64,000 nt of DNA from assembly GCF_040273735.1 (NCBI RefSeq), contig NZ_JBELZM010000001.1:1-64000 (forward strand). The letters are read 5' to 3'. This document shows positions 50,469 through 60,500 of the stretch, in pieces. The notes under the pieces were generated by a model that made no database searches, had not been told where the DNA came from, and worked only from the letters and a program-made list of their open reading frames with translations. Each line of letters begins with the position of its first letter. Position 1 is the stretch's first letter. The DNA is from Solibacillus sp040273735. Lineage in GTDB: Bacteria; Bacillota; Bacilli; Bacillales_A; Planococcaceae. Both the position numbers and the translations under genes were made by a program.

Positions 50469-50666
50469 ATGAAACAGATGATTAAGATTATACGCAAAGT
50501 TGATATTGAAAAGCAATACGAAGAGATTTTGATGTTGGAAATGGATTATGAATTAGCAACACTCTATGCGGCGATGAATGACAAAAATCAATCTGAAATT
50601 GATAAATCTAAAAAACGATTAACAGAAATCCAAGAGGAATTAAAAGGTTTACATGCATATGCGTAA
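50469..50666 (+). CDS. Small helical protein (65 aa), YkzI-like by position
   Basis: ATG at 50469 after AAGGAAGTG. The product (MKQMIKIIRKVDIEKQYEEILMLEMDYELATLYAAM...) is a charged, likely two-helix coiled coil ending ELKGLHAYA. Its location between yktB and yktC corresponds to ykzI; similarity is by size and place only. A strong terminator follows. Confidence 0.65.
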   Translation: MKQMIKIIRKVDIEKQYEEILMLEMDYELATLYAAMNDKNQSEIDKSKKRLTEIQEELKGLHAYA

Positions 50667-50684
50667 CAAAAAAACGTTTCCAAA

Positions 50685-50728
50685 ATAAAAAATCACTTGC
50701 CGACGTAAGAAAGCAAGTGATTTTTTGT
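50685..50728 (+). terminator. Intrinsic terminator
   Basis: AAAATCACTTGC pairs with GCAAGTGATTTT, then TT. Confidence 0.88.
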
Positions 50729-50806
50729 TATAATAAGGATACTTTAAAAGAGCTCAACATATTTACATATATAAACTAGCGATTGTTGTCGGAAGGTGGA
50801 TGAACG

Positions 50807-51601
50807 ATGGATATAAAAAAACTGGATGAATTTGCAAAAGAAATAATTTTTGAAGCAGGAAAAAATATTCGAGCAGCATTTTCCTATAATATTGAAATCG
50901 AAACAAAGTCAAATCCCAATGATTTAGTAACGAACATAGATCGGGAAACGGAATTATTTTTTATTGAAAAAATAAAGGCATTTAATCCGGAGCATCGTAT
51001 TTTAGGTGAAGAAGGAATGGGCGAAAAGGTTGAAAATCTGGAAGGTGTTGTGTGGATTATTGATCCTATTGACGGCACGATGAATTTTGTAAAGCAGCAC
51101 CGGCATTTTATGATTACAATCGGTATTTATGTTGATGGTGTCGGAGTATTAGGTTACATATTTGATGTAATGAGGGAAGATTTATTTAATGCAATTGCAG
51201 GAGAAGGGGCATGGTATAACGATTCTCCGCTGCGCAAGCTGCAGCCGGTAAAAATCGAAGAGGCGGTAATCGGTATAAATGCAAACTGGGTTACACCGAA
51301 TAATCGCATTAACCACGAAAAGATTATCGAACTTGTTCGCACCGTGCGCGGGACACGTTCATACGGCTCAGCAGCAATGGAAATCGCCTTTGTTGTAAGC
51401 GGAAAGCTGGATGCCTATATGTCCATGCGCCTTGCGCCTTGGGATATTGGCGGGGGAGTTATTATTGCAAAAGAAGTAGGGGCGATTGCCACAAACTTAA
51501 AAGGCGAAGATTTCGATTATTTATCGAAAGACACATTCCTGATCGCCAATCCTTCTATTCATCAATTATTTTTGGAAAATTATATTGAAGTGAAAAAATA
51601 A
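50807..51601 (+). CDS. yktC: Inositol monophosphatase family protein YktC (SuhB-like)
   Basis: The 264-residue enzyme has the Mg2+ site of the family: GEEG (67-70), DPIDGTMNFV (D86, D89) and the C-terminal WDIGGG. It hydrolyses inositol phosphates or NADP(H)/related phosphates; B. subtilis YktC is reported as an inositol monophosphatase. GGAAGGTGG precedes the ATG. Single gene. Confidence 0.9.
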   Translation: MDIKKLDEFAKEIIFEAGKNIRAAFSYNIEIETKSNPNDLVTNIDRETELFFIEKIKAFNPEHRILGEEGMGEKVENLEGVVWIIDPIDGTMNFVKQHRHFMITIGIYVDGVGVLGYIFDVMREDLFNAIAGEGAWYNDSPLRKLQPVKIEEAVIGINANWVTPNNRINHEKIIELVRTVRGTRSYGSAAMEIAFVVSGKLDAYMSMRLAPWDIGGGVIIAKEVGAIATNLKGEDFDYLSKDTFLIANPSIHQLFLENYIEVKK

Positions 51602-51637
51602 AAAACTTCGGTGCATCGTTGCACCGAAGTTTTTATT
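51600..51637. terminator. Bidirectional terminator
   Basis: AAAACTTCGGTGC pairs with GCACCGAAGTTTT; it serves the converging yktC and ylaF-like genes. Confidence 0.9.
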
Positions 51638-51638
51638 T

Positions 51639-51854
51639 CTATAGTAAACCTTGATCCCTGAATTTGCGTTTTGTCTTAAATGCCATACCGAAAATTCCAC
51701 ACATAACGATAACACCTAAAATAACACCGATCCAGCCGGTTGTTTCATATTTTGGCCCTGTCATGAAAATAAGTGAAAATGCAAATCCAATGCTAATCAT
51801 TGAAAGAATCGCAGCTAATGCGTAAATAAACATTACAAATTTTGCTTTATTCAT
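51639..51854 (-). CDS. ylaF: DUF5325 family small membrane protein (YlaF-like)
   Basis: The 71-residue protein has two membrane helices (about 5-28 and 38-58) and a basic C-terminal tail KTKRKFRDQGLL. Size, topology and place directly before typA agree with YlaF/DUF5325. Function unknown. A GAGGTATG element with GGAGG precedes the ATG. Confidence 0.75.
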   Translation of the reverse strand: MNKAKFVMFIYALAAILSMISIGFAFSLIFMTGPKYETTGWIGVILGVIVMCGIFGMAFKTKRKFRDQGLL

Positions 51855-51932
51855 CGTTCATACCTCCATATACTTTTTATATGTGACAATAAATGTAATT
51901 AATTATTGTGAAAAGACATTTAATCTTTCATG

Positions 51933-51941
51933 TGCTATAAT
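51933..51941 (+). promoter_or_regulatory. Extended -10 promoter of typA
   Basis: TGC-TATAAT lies 42 bp before the typA start codon; the -35 region (around 51910) is weak. Confidence 0.55.
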
Positions 51942-51982
51942 ATCACAGTTAAACAATTGAAAAAAGAATATGGAGTGGAATA

Positions 51983-53833
51983 ATGACAAATTTACGTCAA
52001 GATATTCGTAATATCGCAATTATTGCTCACGTTGACCATGGTAAAACAACGTTAGTAGACCAATTATTAAAGCAATCAGGGACTTTCCGTTCAAACGAAC
52101 GTGTTGAAGAACGTGCAATGGACTCTGGTGATATAGAACGTGAACGTGGAATTACGATTTTAGCTAAAAATACTGCAGTAAATTACAATGGGACTCGTAT
52201 CAACATCCTTGATACGCCTGGACACGCAGACTTCGGTGGAGAAGTAGAACGTATCTTAAAAATGGTAGATGGCGTTTGTTTAGTTGTCGATGCGTATGAG
52301 GGTTGTATGCCGCAAACACGCTTCGTATTAAAGAAGGCGTTAGAGCAACGTTTAACACCAATCGTTGTAGTTAATAAAGTAGATAAAGATTCAGCTCGTC
52401 CACTAGAAGTAGTAGATGAAGTATTAGAATTATTAATCGAGCTAGGTGCAGATGAAGATCAGTTAGATTTCCCAGTTGTTTATGCTTCAGGTGTAAACGG
52501 AACTGCGTCTTTAGATCCGGATCCAGCAAACCAAGAAGAAGACATGAAATGCTTATTCGAGAAAATTATTGAAGCTATCCCGGCTCCAGTAGATAACTCG
52601 GACGAGCCTTTACAATTCCAAGTAGCATTACTTGATTATAATGACTTCGTTGGTCGTATTGGTATCGGTCGCGTATTCCGCGGTAAAATTTCTGTAGGTC
52701 AACAAGTTTCTCTTATGAAATTAGATGGCACAGTGAAGAACTTCCGTGTTACAAAAATCTTTGGTTTCTTCGGTTTAAAACGTGAAGAAATTGAAACAGC
52801 AGTTGCTGGTGATTTAATCGCAGTATCAGGAATGGAAGATATTAACGTTGGTGAAACTGTTTGTCCAATCGAGCATCAAGAAGCATTAACGCCATTACGC
52901 ATCGATGAGCCAACTTTGCAAATGACATTCTTAGTAAACAACTCACCATTCGCAGGTCGCGAAGGGAAATGGGTAACTTCTCGTAAAATCGAAGAGCGTT
53001 TACGTGCACAATTGCAAACAGACGTATCTCTACGAGTAGAAGATACAGATTCTCCGGACGCTTGGACAGTTTCAGGTCGTGGGGAGCTTCATTTATCGAT
53101 CTTAATCGAAAATATGCGTCGTGAAGGCTATGAGCTACAAGTTTCTAAACCACAAGTTATCATCCGTGAAATCGATGGCGTGAAATCTGAGCCGATCGAG
53201 CGAGTTCAAATCGATGTACCTGAAGATTCAGTAGGATCTATTATTGAATCAATCGGTACTCGTAAAGGTGAAATGCTTGATATGGTAAACAACGGTTCTG
53301 GACAAGTACGTTTAATCTTTAACGTACCGGCACGTGGTTTAATCGGTTACACAACTGAATTCATGTCAATCACAAAAGGTTTCGGTATCATTAACCATAC
53401 ATTTGATCACTATGCACCGTTAGTGCCTGGTAAAGTAGGCGGACGTCACCAAGGCGTATTAGTTTCTATGGAAAATGGTAAATCAACAACTTATGGTATG
53501 ATGGGTATTGAAGACCGTGGTACATTATTTATTGAACCAGGTACAGAAGTATACGAAGGAATGGTTGTTGGTGAAAACAACCGTGATGGCGATATTACTG
53601 TAAACATTACAAAACAAAAACAAAAAACAAACATCCGTTCAGCGAATAAAGACCAAACGAATGTTATCAAAAAGCCTCGTATTTTAACGCTTGAAGAAGC
53701 ATTGGAATATTTAGGTGATGATGAGTACCTGGAAGTAACTCCAGAATCAATCCGTTTACGTAAACAGATCCTTGATAAAGGTGAACGTGAACGTATTGCT
53801 AAAAAGAAAAAGAACGCTGAGTTAGAAGCTTAA
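51983..53833 (+). CDS. typA: Ribosome-associated GTPase TypA/BipA
   Basis: The 616-residue translational GTPase has G1 IAHVDHGKTT (14-23), G2 RGITI, G3 DTPGHADF and G4 NKVDKDSARP, then domain II, EF-G-like domains III and V, and the BipA-specific C-terminal domain. It assists 50S subunit assembly and translation under stress and cold. Length equals orthologues; the codon usage is strongly biased as for highly expressed genes. Confidence 0.96.
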   Translation: MTNLRQDIRNIAIIAHVDHGKTTLVDQLLKQSGTFRSNERVEERAMDSGDIERERGITILAKNTAVNYNGTRINILDTPGHADFGGEVERILKMVDGVCLVVDAYEGCMPQTRFVLKKALEQRLTPIVVVNKVDKDSARPLEVVDEVLELLIELGADEDQLDFPVVYASGVNGTASLDPDPANQEEDMKCLFEKIIEAIPAPVDNSDEPLQFQVALLDYNDFVGRIGIGRVFRGKISVGQQVSLMKLDGTVKNFRVTKIFGFFGLKREEIETAVAGDLIAVSGMEDINVGETVCPIEHQEALTPLRIDEPTLQMTFLVNNSPFAGREGKWVTSRKIEERLRAQLQTDVSLRVEDTDSPDAWTVSGRGELHLSILIENMRREGYELQVSKPQVIIREIDGVKSEPIERVQIDVPEDSVGSIIESIGTRKGEMLDMVNNGSGQVRLIFNVPARGLIGYTTEFMSITKGFGIINHTFDHYAPLVPGKVGGRHQGVLVSMENGKSTTYGMMGIEDRGTLFIEPGTEVYEGMVVGENNRDGDITVNITKQKQKTNIRSANKDQTNVIKKPRILTLEEALEYLGDDEYLEVTPESIRLRKQILDKGERERIAKKKKNAELEA

Positions 53834-53857
53834 TTGGCGTCATTAAGGAAAGGTTGA

Positions 53858-54256
53858 ATGATGTTGAATATTATGGCTGTGTTTGGTAGCTATTTTAATT
53901 TAGTATTACTGGCAACTGTATCTACAAATGAAAGTGATTACGTGTTTAATCGTATGTCTGGAATTACAAGATATTTATACGAAAATTTACCGAGCTTCGA
54001 AATAGCTGGCTATGCAACATTCGTTCTTGTATTCCTTATGTCGGCAATTGTATACAAACTTGGCTTTGCAAAAAAACTTTCATTCGGCAGAAATATTATC
54101 ATCTATACTTTCCTGTTTATAGGGTGTATAGTGTTAACATTTTTAGCTTTGTTTTTACCAATGATTGAAGGTTTGATTGTTGCAGCGTTAATTCTGATCA
54201 TTTATAAATCACGTTTATGGCGTGAAAAACGAGAAGAAGCGAAACAACTAAGTTAA
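53858..54256 (+). CDS. ylaH: YlaH-like membrane protein
   Basis: The 132-residue protein has an N-terminal extracytoplasmic segment and three membrane helices (about 48-66, 78-98, 98-118), ending in a basic tail KSRLWREKREEAKQ. Size and position after typA identify it as YlaH family. Two adjacent ATGs are possible starts. Function unknown. Confidence 0.8.
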   Translation: MMLNIMAVFGSYFNLVLLATVSTNESDYVFNRMSGITRYLYENLPSFEIAGYATFVLVFLMSAIVYKLGFAKKLSFGRNIIIYTFLFIGCIVLTFLALFLPMIEGLIVAALILIIYKSRLWREKREEAKQLS

Positions 54257-54261
54257 TAGAG

Positions 54262-54301
54262 AGGGGGATGTGTTAATTTGGACACATTCCCTTCTTTTTT
54301 T
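54262..54301 (+). terminator. Intrinsic terminator after ylaH
   Basis: GGGGATGTGT pairs with ACACATTCCC, followed by TTCTTTTTTT. Confidence 0.85.
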
Positions 54302-54382
54302 AAGGCGGTTTAATTGAAAACGCTTTATTCGGAGCGTTATAATTCATAACTGGGGATAATAACTAAAATGGAGTAGAGGAAA

Positions 54383-55021
54383 ATGAATCTTACTAAAAAG
54401 CAAGTCTTTATCATTGTTGGTTTAGCGCTAATTATTATATCTTGCGTTATTTTTATACCTGCAGTATTAACTGCGAAAAATGAAGATAATGCAGCAGCGG
54501 AACTAAGTGAAATTTATAGCGATCAATTTGTCGTTACAAAATCTACGGCACCTGCAATCGGTGATGATTTTGAAGTGACGGTCCAATCCGAAACAACAAA
54601 AACAGTGTATGATTTTGAAGTAAAAGACGGTAAGTATTTTGGCGAATATTATGGTGAAAACGTAAACATGCAAGTAAATGAACTGATTCAGCCAATCGTT
54701 GGAGAAGAGATATTAGTTATGTCGAATGTATTCCAGAAAGACTTGGAAGAAGAAACGGCACTTGAAGATGTGAAAGCGGAAAAAGCTACTGTGCACTTAT
54801 TAGTGGACGAAGAAGTTTCAGAAGCAACAGCACAGCAAATTGCAGAGGCTGTAAAAGCACAATTTGGTGAAATTCCAGTGACTGTTGAAGCGTATGTTGT
54901 TGATGAAGAACGTGTTTTTGAAGGGGTAAAAACAGAAGTATTGAATTTCTTCCAGTTAAGCAAAATTGATGGGAAAAGTTTCGTTGACTTTAAATTCCAC
55001 GAACAGTCTTTTGATTATTAA
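54383..55021 (+). CDS. Membrane-anchored extracytoplasmic protein, unknown function (212 aa)
   Basis: An N-terminal signal-anchor (about 6-29, QVFIIVGLALIIISCVIFIPAV) is followed by an acidic extracytoplasmic domain. The first half is beta-rich (FEVTVQSETTKTVYDFEVKDG), the second has VHLLVDEEVSEATAQQIAEAVKAQFG. The Cys in the anchor (IIISCV) is not in a lipobox. It stands where B. subtilis has ylaJ (a lipoprotein) but I see no clear homology. AGTAGAGGAAA precedes the ATG. Confidence 0.7.
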   Translation: MNLTKKQVFIIVGLALIIISCVIFIPAVLTAKNEDNAAAELSEIYSDQFVVTKSTAPAIGDDFEVTVQSETTKTVYDFEVKDGKYFGEYYGENVNMQVNELIQPIVGEEILVMSNVFQKDLEEETALEDVKAEKATVHLLVDEEVSEATAQQIAEAVKAQFGEIPVTVEAYVVDEERVFEGVKTEVLNFFQLSKIDGKSFVDFKFHEQSFDY

Positions 55022-55044
55022 TAATTTCCCTATAAAGAAACAGA

Positions 55045-55083
55045 AAAAAACCATTTTTCTCAATGAGAAAAATGGTTTTTTGG
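55045..55083. terminator. Bidirectional terminator
   Basis: AAAACCATTTTTCTC pairs with GAGAAAAATGGTTTT around loop AAT. Confidence 0.9.
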
Positions 55084-55099
55084 TTTTCCAAATCCTATT

Positions 55100-55303
55100 T
55101 TAAAACTCTTCATCAAATTTCGAGGATGTTCGGAAAAAGCGGAATTTTCCTGTTGATATTCGTTTATGTGTGTTATCGGAAATACGTTCCGAACATGTTG
55201 TGCACATAAACGTATGGATGGGACGATTGCGTAATTTTTTCGCTAAAGGTAAATCGTTTGGTAGTTCATGTAGTGTATCGCATATGACACATTTTACACG
55301 CAT
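55100..55303 (-). CDS. ylaI: DUF2197 zinc-ribbon protein YlaI
   Basis: The 67-residue protein has two CxxC knuckles, C5-V-I-C8 and C34-T-T-C37, typical for a zinc ribbon, and a basic C-terminal region. It matches YlaI/DUF2197 in length. ATAGGAGGATTTC precedes the ATG. It follows the 55316 gene by 12 bp, so the two form an operon. Function unknown. Confidence 0.88.
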   Translation of the reverse strand: MRVKCVICDTLHELPNDLPLAKKLRNRPIHTFMCTTCSERISDNTHKRISTGKFRFFRTSSKFDEEF

Positions 55304-55315
55304 GACGAAATCCTC

Positions 55316-55816
55316 CTATTGAATACGAATCGCACGCACATTTTTTATTGGATTTTCAACATTTGAACCATCTGCAAATAACACATGTACTGGTCCATCT
55401 TCTAAAAGTGGCTTTCCATCTTGGCTGAATTTGAAAATGAAACTTTCAGCCTGCTCTAATGGAAATACAAATTCCTCGTCTGTTGTACATTCAAAAACAA
55501 CTTCATTTGCTCCATCAGCAAGTTCGGCATTTTTTAAAAATGGTTTGATTGCCATTCCGAATGTGCCTGTCATCATGCCTTTACGGTCAAATTTACGTTC
55601 AGTTTTCAATGTAGGCGGAAATACTGCACCTTCCATAATTTCACGCGACCAGTGTGCACCCATATCACGTAAATATTTTTCGTTATTTTCTTCAACTTTT
55701 TCTGAAACAAAATATGTATTCAGATCTAGTTTACGATCATCAAAAATCCATACAGTAGGATCTAATGTTAGTTCAAATTTAACCGCGCCTTTAATTGGAA
55801 TGATTGTTTCGGTCAT
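55316..55816 (-). CDS. Conserved soluble protein in the ylaL position (166 aa)
   Basis: ATG at 55816 with AAGGGGGA gives 166 residues beginning MTETIIPIKGAVKFELTLDPTVWIFDDRKLDL. The protein is a predicted mostly-beta soluble fold with no catalytic motif I can name. It lies between ylaI and ylaN, where B. subtilis has ylaL; orthology is inferred from place only. Cotranscribed with ylaI. Confidence 0.7.
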   Translation of the reverse strand: MTETIIPIKGAVKFELTLDPTVWIFDDRKLDLNTYFVSEKVEENNEKYLRDMGAHWSREIMEGAVFPPTLKTERKFDRKGMMTGTFGMAIKPFLKNAELADGANEVVFECTTDEEFVFPLEQAESFIFKFSQDGKPLLEDGPVHVLFADGSNVENPIKNVRAIRIQ

Positions 55817-55986
55817 TTGTAAGTCCCCCTTCACTAAGTTCCTTCATAATTATAACGCGATTCCTCATAGAAAGAAATATAATTGAATTGAATGCAAAAC
55901 ATACAAAGACACTTGCATTTTTGAATGTAAAAAGATACACTTTACTAAGATAGAATCGAAGAAATATCATAGATGGGGGCGTCCTC

Positions 55987-56268
55987 ATGGATACGAAAGC
56001 ACAAGCTTCCTTTCAGGAAAAAGCATTAGAGCTGTTAACTGCGGATGCAGATAAAATTGCTCGATTAATTCGCGTACAAATGGATAATCTGACAATGCCA
56101 TCTTGTCCGTTATATGAAGAAGTTTTAGATACACAAATGTTTGGTTTATCGCGTGAAATTGAATTTGCCGCGAAACTCGGGCTGATCGAACGTGAACAAG
56201 GTAAGCGAATTCTCGATTCGTTAGAGAAAGAGCTTTCTTTATTACATGATGCGTATACAGACAAATAA
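55987..56268 (+). CDS. ylaN: UPF0358 protein YlaN, Fur-interacting iron-homeostasis protein
   Basis: The 93-residue helical protein (QEKALELLTADADKIARLIRVQMDNLTMPSCPLYEEVLDTQMFGLSREIEFA) is an unmistakable YlaN. In B. subtilis and Staphylococcus it binds Fur and relieves Fur repression under iron limitation, and is needed without added iron. GGGGGCGT precedes the ATG. Single gene with its own terminator. Confidence 0.93.
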   Translation: MDTKAQASFQEKALELLTADADKIARLIRVQMDNLTMPSCPLYEEVLDTQMFGLSREIEFAAKLGLIEREQGKRILDSLEKELSLLHDAYTDK

Positions 56269-56270
56269 AA

Positions 56271-56310
56271 GAAAACTCAAACGCTACATTGCGGTTTGAG
56301 TTTTTTTTTC
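56271..56310 (+). terminator. Intrinsic terminator after ylaN
   Basis: AACTCAAACGC pairs with GCGGTTTGAGTT (one bulge), followed by seven T. The ftsW ribosome site starts right behind it. Confidence 0.88.
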
Positions 56311-56328
56311 AAAGATGAGGTTTATAAC

Positions 56329-57501
56329 ATGAAACAGTATTTTAAAAATTATTTCCGCAATTTTGATTATGGGTTATTGTTCGTTTACATTTTGTTGATG
56401 TTATTTGGACTAGTCATGATCTACAGTTCAAGTATTTGGGTTTCTATTATTCAATATGATGCAGATCCGAACTTTTATTACAGTCGCCAGCTCGTCAATA
56501 TAATTTTAGCGTTAATTTTGTTTACAATCGCTGTAATTACACCCTATAAAAGATTATCCAATAAATCAATATTAGGTCTTTTGCTGGCAGTTATGTTTAT
56601 ACTAGAGTTATGGCTTTTAATAGCCGGCAATAGTGTTAATGGTTCAAGGAGTTGGATAAGCCTGTTCGGCCTTATGAATTTCCAGCCGTCTGAATTTGCC
56701 AAACTCTTTATTATTATTTTCTTTGCGGGAACTTTTTACCGTAAAAGTGTGAACCGGGGTTCGATGCAGCTGTTAACATTTGATGATGTGTCGTATCCGC
56801 TGGGCATGTGGCTATTTATCGTACTTGTTGTCGGTTTTGAAACTGATTTAGGTGCACTTGTTATTATTGTAGCCATAGCACTTGTTGTTGTTATTACGAG
56901 CGGACTTAGAGGTAAGACGCTCGGCAGAATTTTTGGACTGCTCTCGGCTCTAGGGGTTGTCGGAATGATCGGTATTTTAATCTTTAAATGGGACACGGTT
57001 TTTAACGCAAGCCGAAGAGGCCGTATTACTTCATTTATAGACCCTTTCAGTGATCCGCTTAATTCGGGTTATCATGTAGTCAACGGATATTATGCAATCG
57101 GAGCAGGGGGCTTGGAAGGTCGAGGGCTCGGACAGTCGATTCAAAAGCTGGGATATGTACCTGAACCGCAAACCGATTTCATTATGGCGATTATTGCTGA
57201 GGAGTTAGGGATTTTTGGTGTATCAATTGTTATTCTTGGTTTAGGCTTTATTGTGATGCGCGGTTATTATATCGCGATGTCAACAAAAGATCCGCTTGCA
57301 CGAATGTTAGCGGCGGGCATTTCTACATGGATAGGATTACAGACTTTTATTAATTTAGGTGGATTATCGGGACTTATCCCGTTAACCGGAGTAACGTTAC
57401 CTTTTATAAGCTATGGCGGTACTTCTATATTATTGCTCTCAGTGGCAATGGGGATACTTATTAATGTATCCACACATCACAAATTGGAAAAAAGAAAGTA
57501 A
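56329..57501 (+). CDS. ftsW: Septal peptidoglycan polymerase FtsW (SEDS family)
   Basis: ATG at 56329 (AGATGAGG upstream) gives 390 residues with about ten membrane helices. SEDS signatures: NGSRSWISLFGLMNFQPSEFAKL and the C-terminal PLTGVTLPFISYGGTS. FtsW polymerises glycan strands from lipid II with a class B PBP at the septum. The position between ylaN and pycA identifies FtsW rather than RodA or SpoVE. 17 bp separate it from pycA. Confidence 0.93.
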   Translation: MKQYFKNYFRNFDYGLLFVYILLMLFGLVMIYSSSIWVSIIQYDADPNFYYSRQLVNIILALILFTIAVITPYKRLSNKSILGLLLAVMFILELWLLIAGNSVNGSRSWISLFGLMNFQPSEFAKLFIIIFFAGTFYRKSVNRGSMQLLTFDDVSYPLGMWLFIVLVVGFETDLGALVIIVAIALVVVITSGLRGKTLGRIFGLLSALGVVGMIGILIFKWDTVFNASRRGRITSFIDPFSDPLNSGYHVVNGYYAIGAGGLEGRGLGQSIQKLGYVPEPQTDFIMAIIAEELGIFGVSIVILGLGFIVMRGYYIAMSTKDPLARMLAAGISTWIGLQTFINLGGLSGLIPLTGVTLPFISYGGTSILLLSVAMGILINVSTHHKLEKRK

Positions 57502-57518
57502 TTGGGGGTTAAGGAGAA

Positions 57519-60500
57519 ATGAAGTCGATTCAAAAGATTTTAGTCGCAAACCGAGGCGAAATCGCCATCCGTATTTTACGCGCCTGTAATGAGTTACATA
57601 TTAAAACAGTGGCAATTTATTCTCGTGAAGATAGCGGATCTTATCACCGCTATAAAGCAGACGAGGCATATATCGTTGGCGTAGGCAAAAAACCGATTGA
57701 TGCTTATTTGGATATTGAAGGCATCATTAAGATTGCAAAAGAGGCCAATGTGGATGCGATTCATCCTGGTTACGGTTTTTTATCTGAAAATGTTGATTTT
57801 GCGCGCCGTTGTGAAGAAGAAGGTATTCAATTTATTGGACCGACTTCTAAGCATCTAGATATGTTTGGCGATAAAGTTAAAGCGCGTGAACAGGCAGTTT
57901 CTGCGGAAATTCCGGTTATTCCAGGTACAGACGGTCCTGTAGCAAACTTGCAGGAAGTAGAACAGTTCAGTGAAACCTATGGCTTCCCGATCATGATTAA
58001 AGCGGCTCTTGGCGGTGGCGGACGTGGAATGCGTTTAGTTAATTCCAAAGAAGAACTGCAATCAGCATATGAGCGTGCAAAATCGGAAGCAAAAGCTGCA
58101 TTCGGCTCGGACGAAGTATATGTAGAGAAGGCGATTATTAAACCGAAGCATATAGAAGTACAAATTATCGGGGATACACACGGCAATATTGTGCATCTAT
58201 ATGAACGTGACTGTTCAATTCAACGACGTCACCAAAAGGTAGTGGAAATTGCACCGTCAAATTCTATTTCTGAACAGCTCCGCAATGATATTTGTGATGC
58301 GGCCGTAAAATTGATGAAAAACGTCGGCTATATTAATGCAGGGACTGTAGAATTTTTAGTTGCAGACAATCAATTTTATTTCATTGAAGTAAATCCGCGT
58401 ATTCAAGTTGAACACACGATTACTGAAATGATTACCGGACTTGATATTGTGCATGCGCAAATTAAAGTTGCAGAAGGGCTTGATCTTCATTCGAAAGAAG
58501 TAGGAATTCCGGCACAGGACAAAATTCCGCTGTTCGGTTACGCGATTCAGTCTCGAGTAACAACGGAAGATCCTGCAAATGACTTTATGCCGGATACAGG
58601 GAAACTGATGGTATACCGTTCAAGTGGCGGTTTTGGTGTTCGACTGGACGCAGGAAATGGCTTCCAGGGCGCTGTAGTAACACCATACTATGATTCCTTA
58701 CTTGTAAAAATTTCGACATGGGGAATGACGTTTGAAGAAGCCGCGGCAAAAATGGACCGTAACTTACGTGAGTTCCGTATTCGAGGTGTGAAAACGAATA
58801 TTCCGTTTTTAGGAAATGTTGTATTACATGAAAAATTTATAAAAGGTGAATTTGATACGAGCTTTATTGATACGACACCGGAATTGTTTGAATTCCCGGA
58901 ACGTAAAGACCGTGGTACAAAACTATTAAACTATATCGGAAATGTGACATTAAATGGATTCCCAGGTGTTGAAAAACGTACAAAGCCGATTTTTGTACAA
59001 CCAGATAAGCCAAAAGTAGATATTCTTATTCCTTCTCCAGAAGGCACTAAGCAAATTCTTGATGCGCGGGGTGCTGACGGACTTGTGAGATGGATTAAAG
59101 AACAAGAGGATGTTCTACTGACAGACACGACATTCCGTGATGCCCATCAATCATTGCTTGCAACGCGTGTACGTTCACAGGATATGCTAGAAATTGCAGA
59201 CGAAACATCTCGTCTAATGCATGACTATTTTTCACTTGAAATGTGGGGTGGGGCAACGTTTGATGTTGCATACCGTTTCTTAAGCGAAAATCCATGGGAC
59301 CGTTTGGAAAAACTTAGAAAGAAAATTCCGAATGTTCTGTTTCAAATGTTGTTACGCGGTGCGAATGCGGTAGGTTATACGAACTATCCGGATAATCTGA
59401 TCCGTGAGTTCATTCAGGAATCCGCTTCTTCAGGTGTGGACGTTTTCCGAATTTTCGACTCGCTTAACTGGATTAAAGGAATGGAAGTAGCAATCGATGA
59501 AGTACGCAATAGCGGAAAAGTGGCGGAAGCGGCAATCTGTTACACGGGCGATATTTTAGATGACAGCCGAGCGAAATATACGGTTCAATACTACAAAGAT
59601 ATGGCACGTGAACTAGAGGCGACGGGCGCACATATTTTAGCAATCAAAGATATGGCGGGACTACTGAAACCACAAGCTGCATACCGACTTATTTCCGAGC
59701 TGAAAGATGCGACTAGTCTGCCAATCCACTTGCATACACATGATACGAGCGGAAACGGAATTTTCTTATATGCGAAAGCAATTGAAGCGGGTGTTGATAT
59801 TATTGATACAGCACTAGGTTCAATGGCAGGTTTAACATCACAGCCAAGCGCAAACTCATTGTACTATGCAATGAAAGGTTCTGAGCGAAACGTGCGTGCA
59901 GATATCGATAGCCTGGAAAAATTGTCATACTACTGGGAAGATGTTCGCAAATATTATGTTGATTTCGAAAGTGGCATGAATGCACCACATTCTGAAATTT
60001 ATGTACACGAAATGCCTGGCGGTCAATACAGTAACCTGCAGCAGCAAGCAAAAGCAGTCGGTTTAGGCGACCGTTGGGATGAAGTGAAGACAATGTATTC
60101 CCGTGTAAATCTAATGTTCGGTGATATTGTAAAAGTAACGCCGTCATCAAAGGTAGTAGGGGATATGGCATTATTCATGGTACAAAATGATCTAACGGAA
60201 GACAATATTGTTGAGCGTGGACAAACGATTGATTTCCCTGAATCCGTTATTGAATTTTTCCAAGGTTATTTAGGGCAGCCACATGGCGGATTCCCGGTGG
60301 AAATTCAGAAAGTTGTCTTGAAGGATCGTACGCCTATTACGGTTCGTCCAGGAGAATTATTGCCGCCGGTTGATTTTGATCAGCTGACAGTAGAATTGAC
60401 TGAAAAGTATGGACGAGCACCATCTAAACAAGACGTACTGGCATATGCGCTTTACCCGAAAGTATTTGAGCAATATATTGATGCTGTGAATGCATTCGGC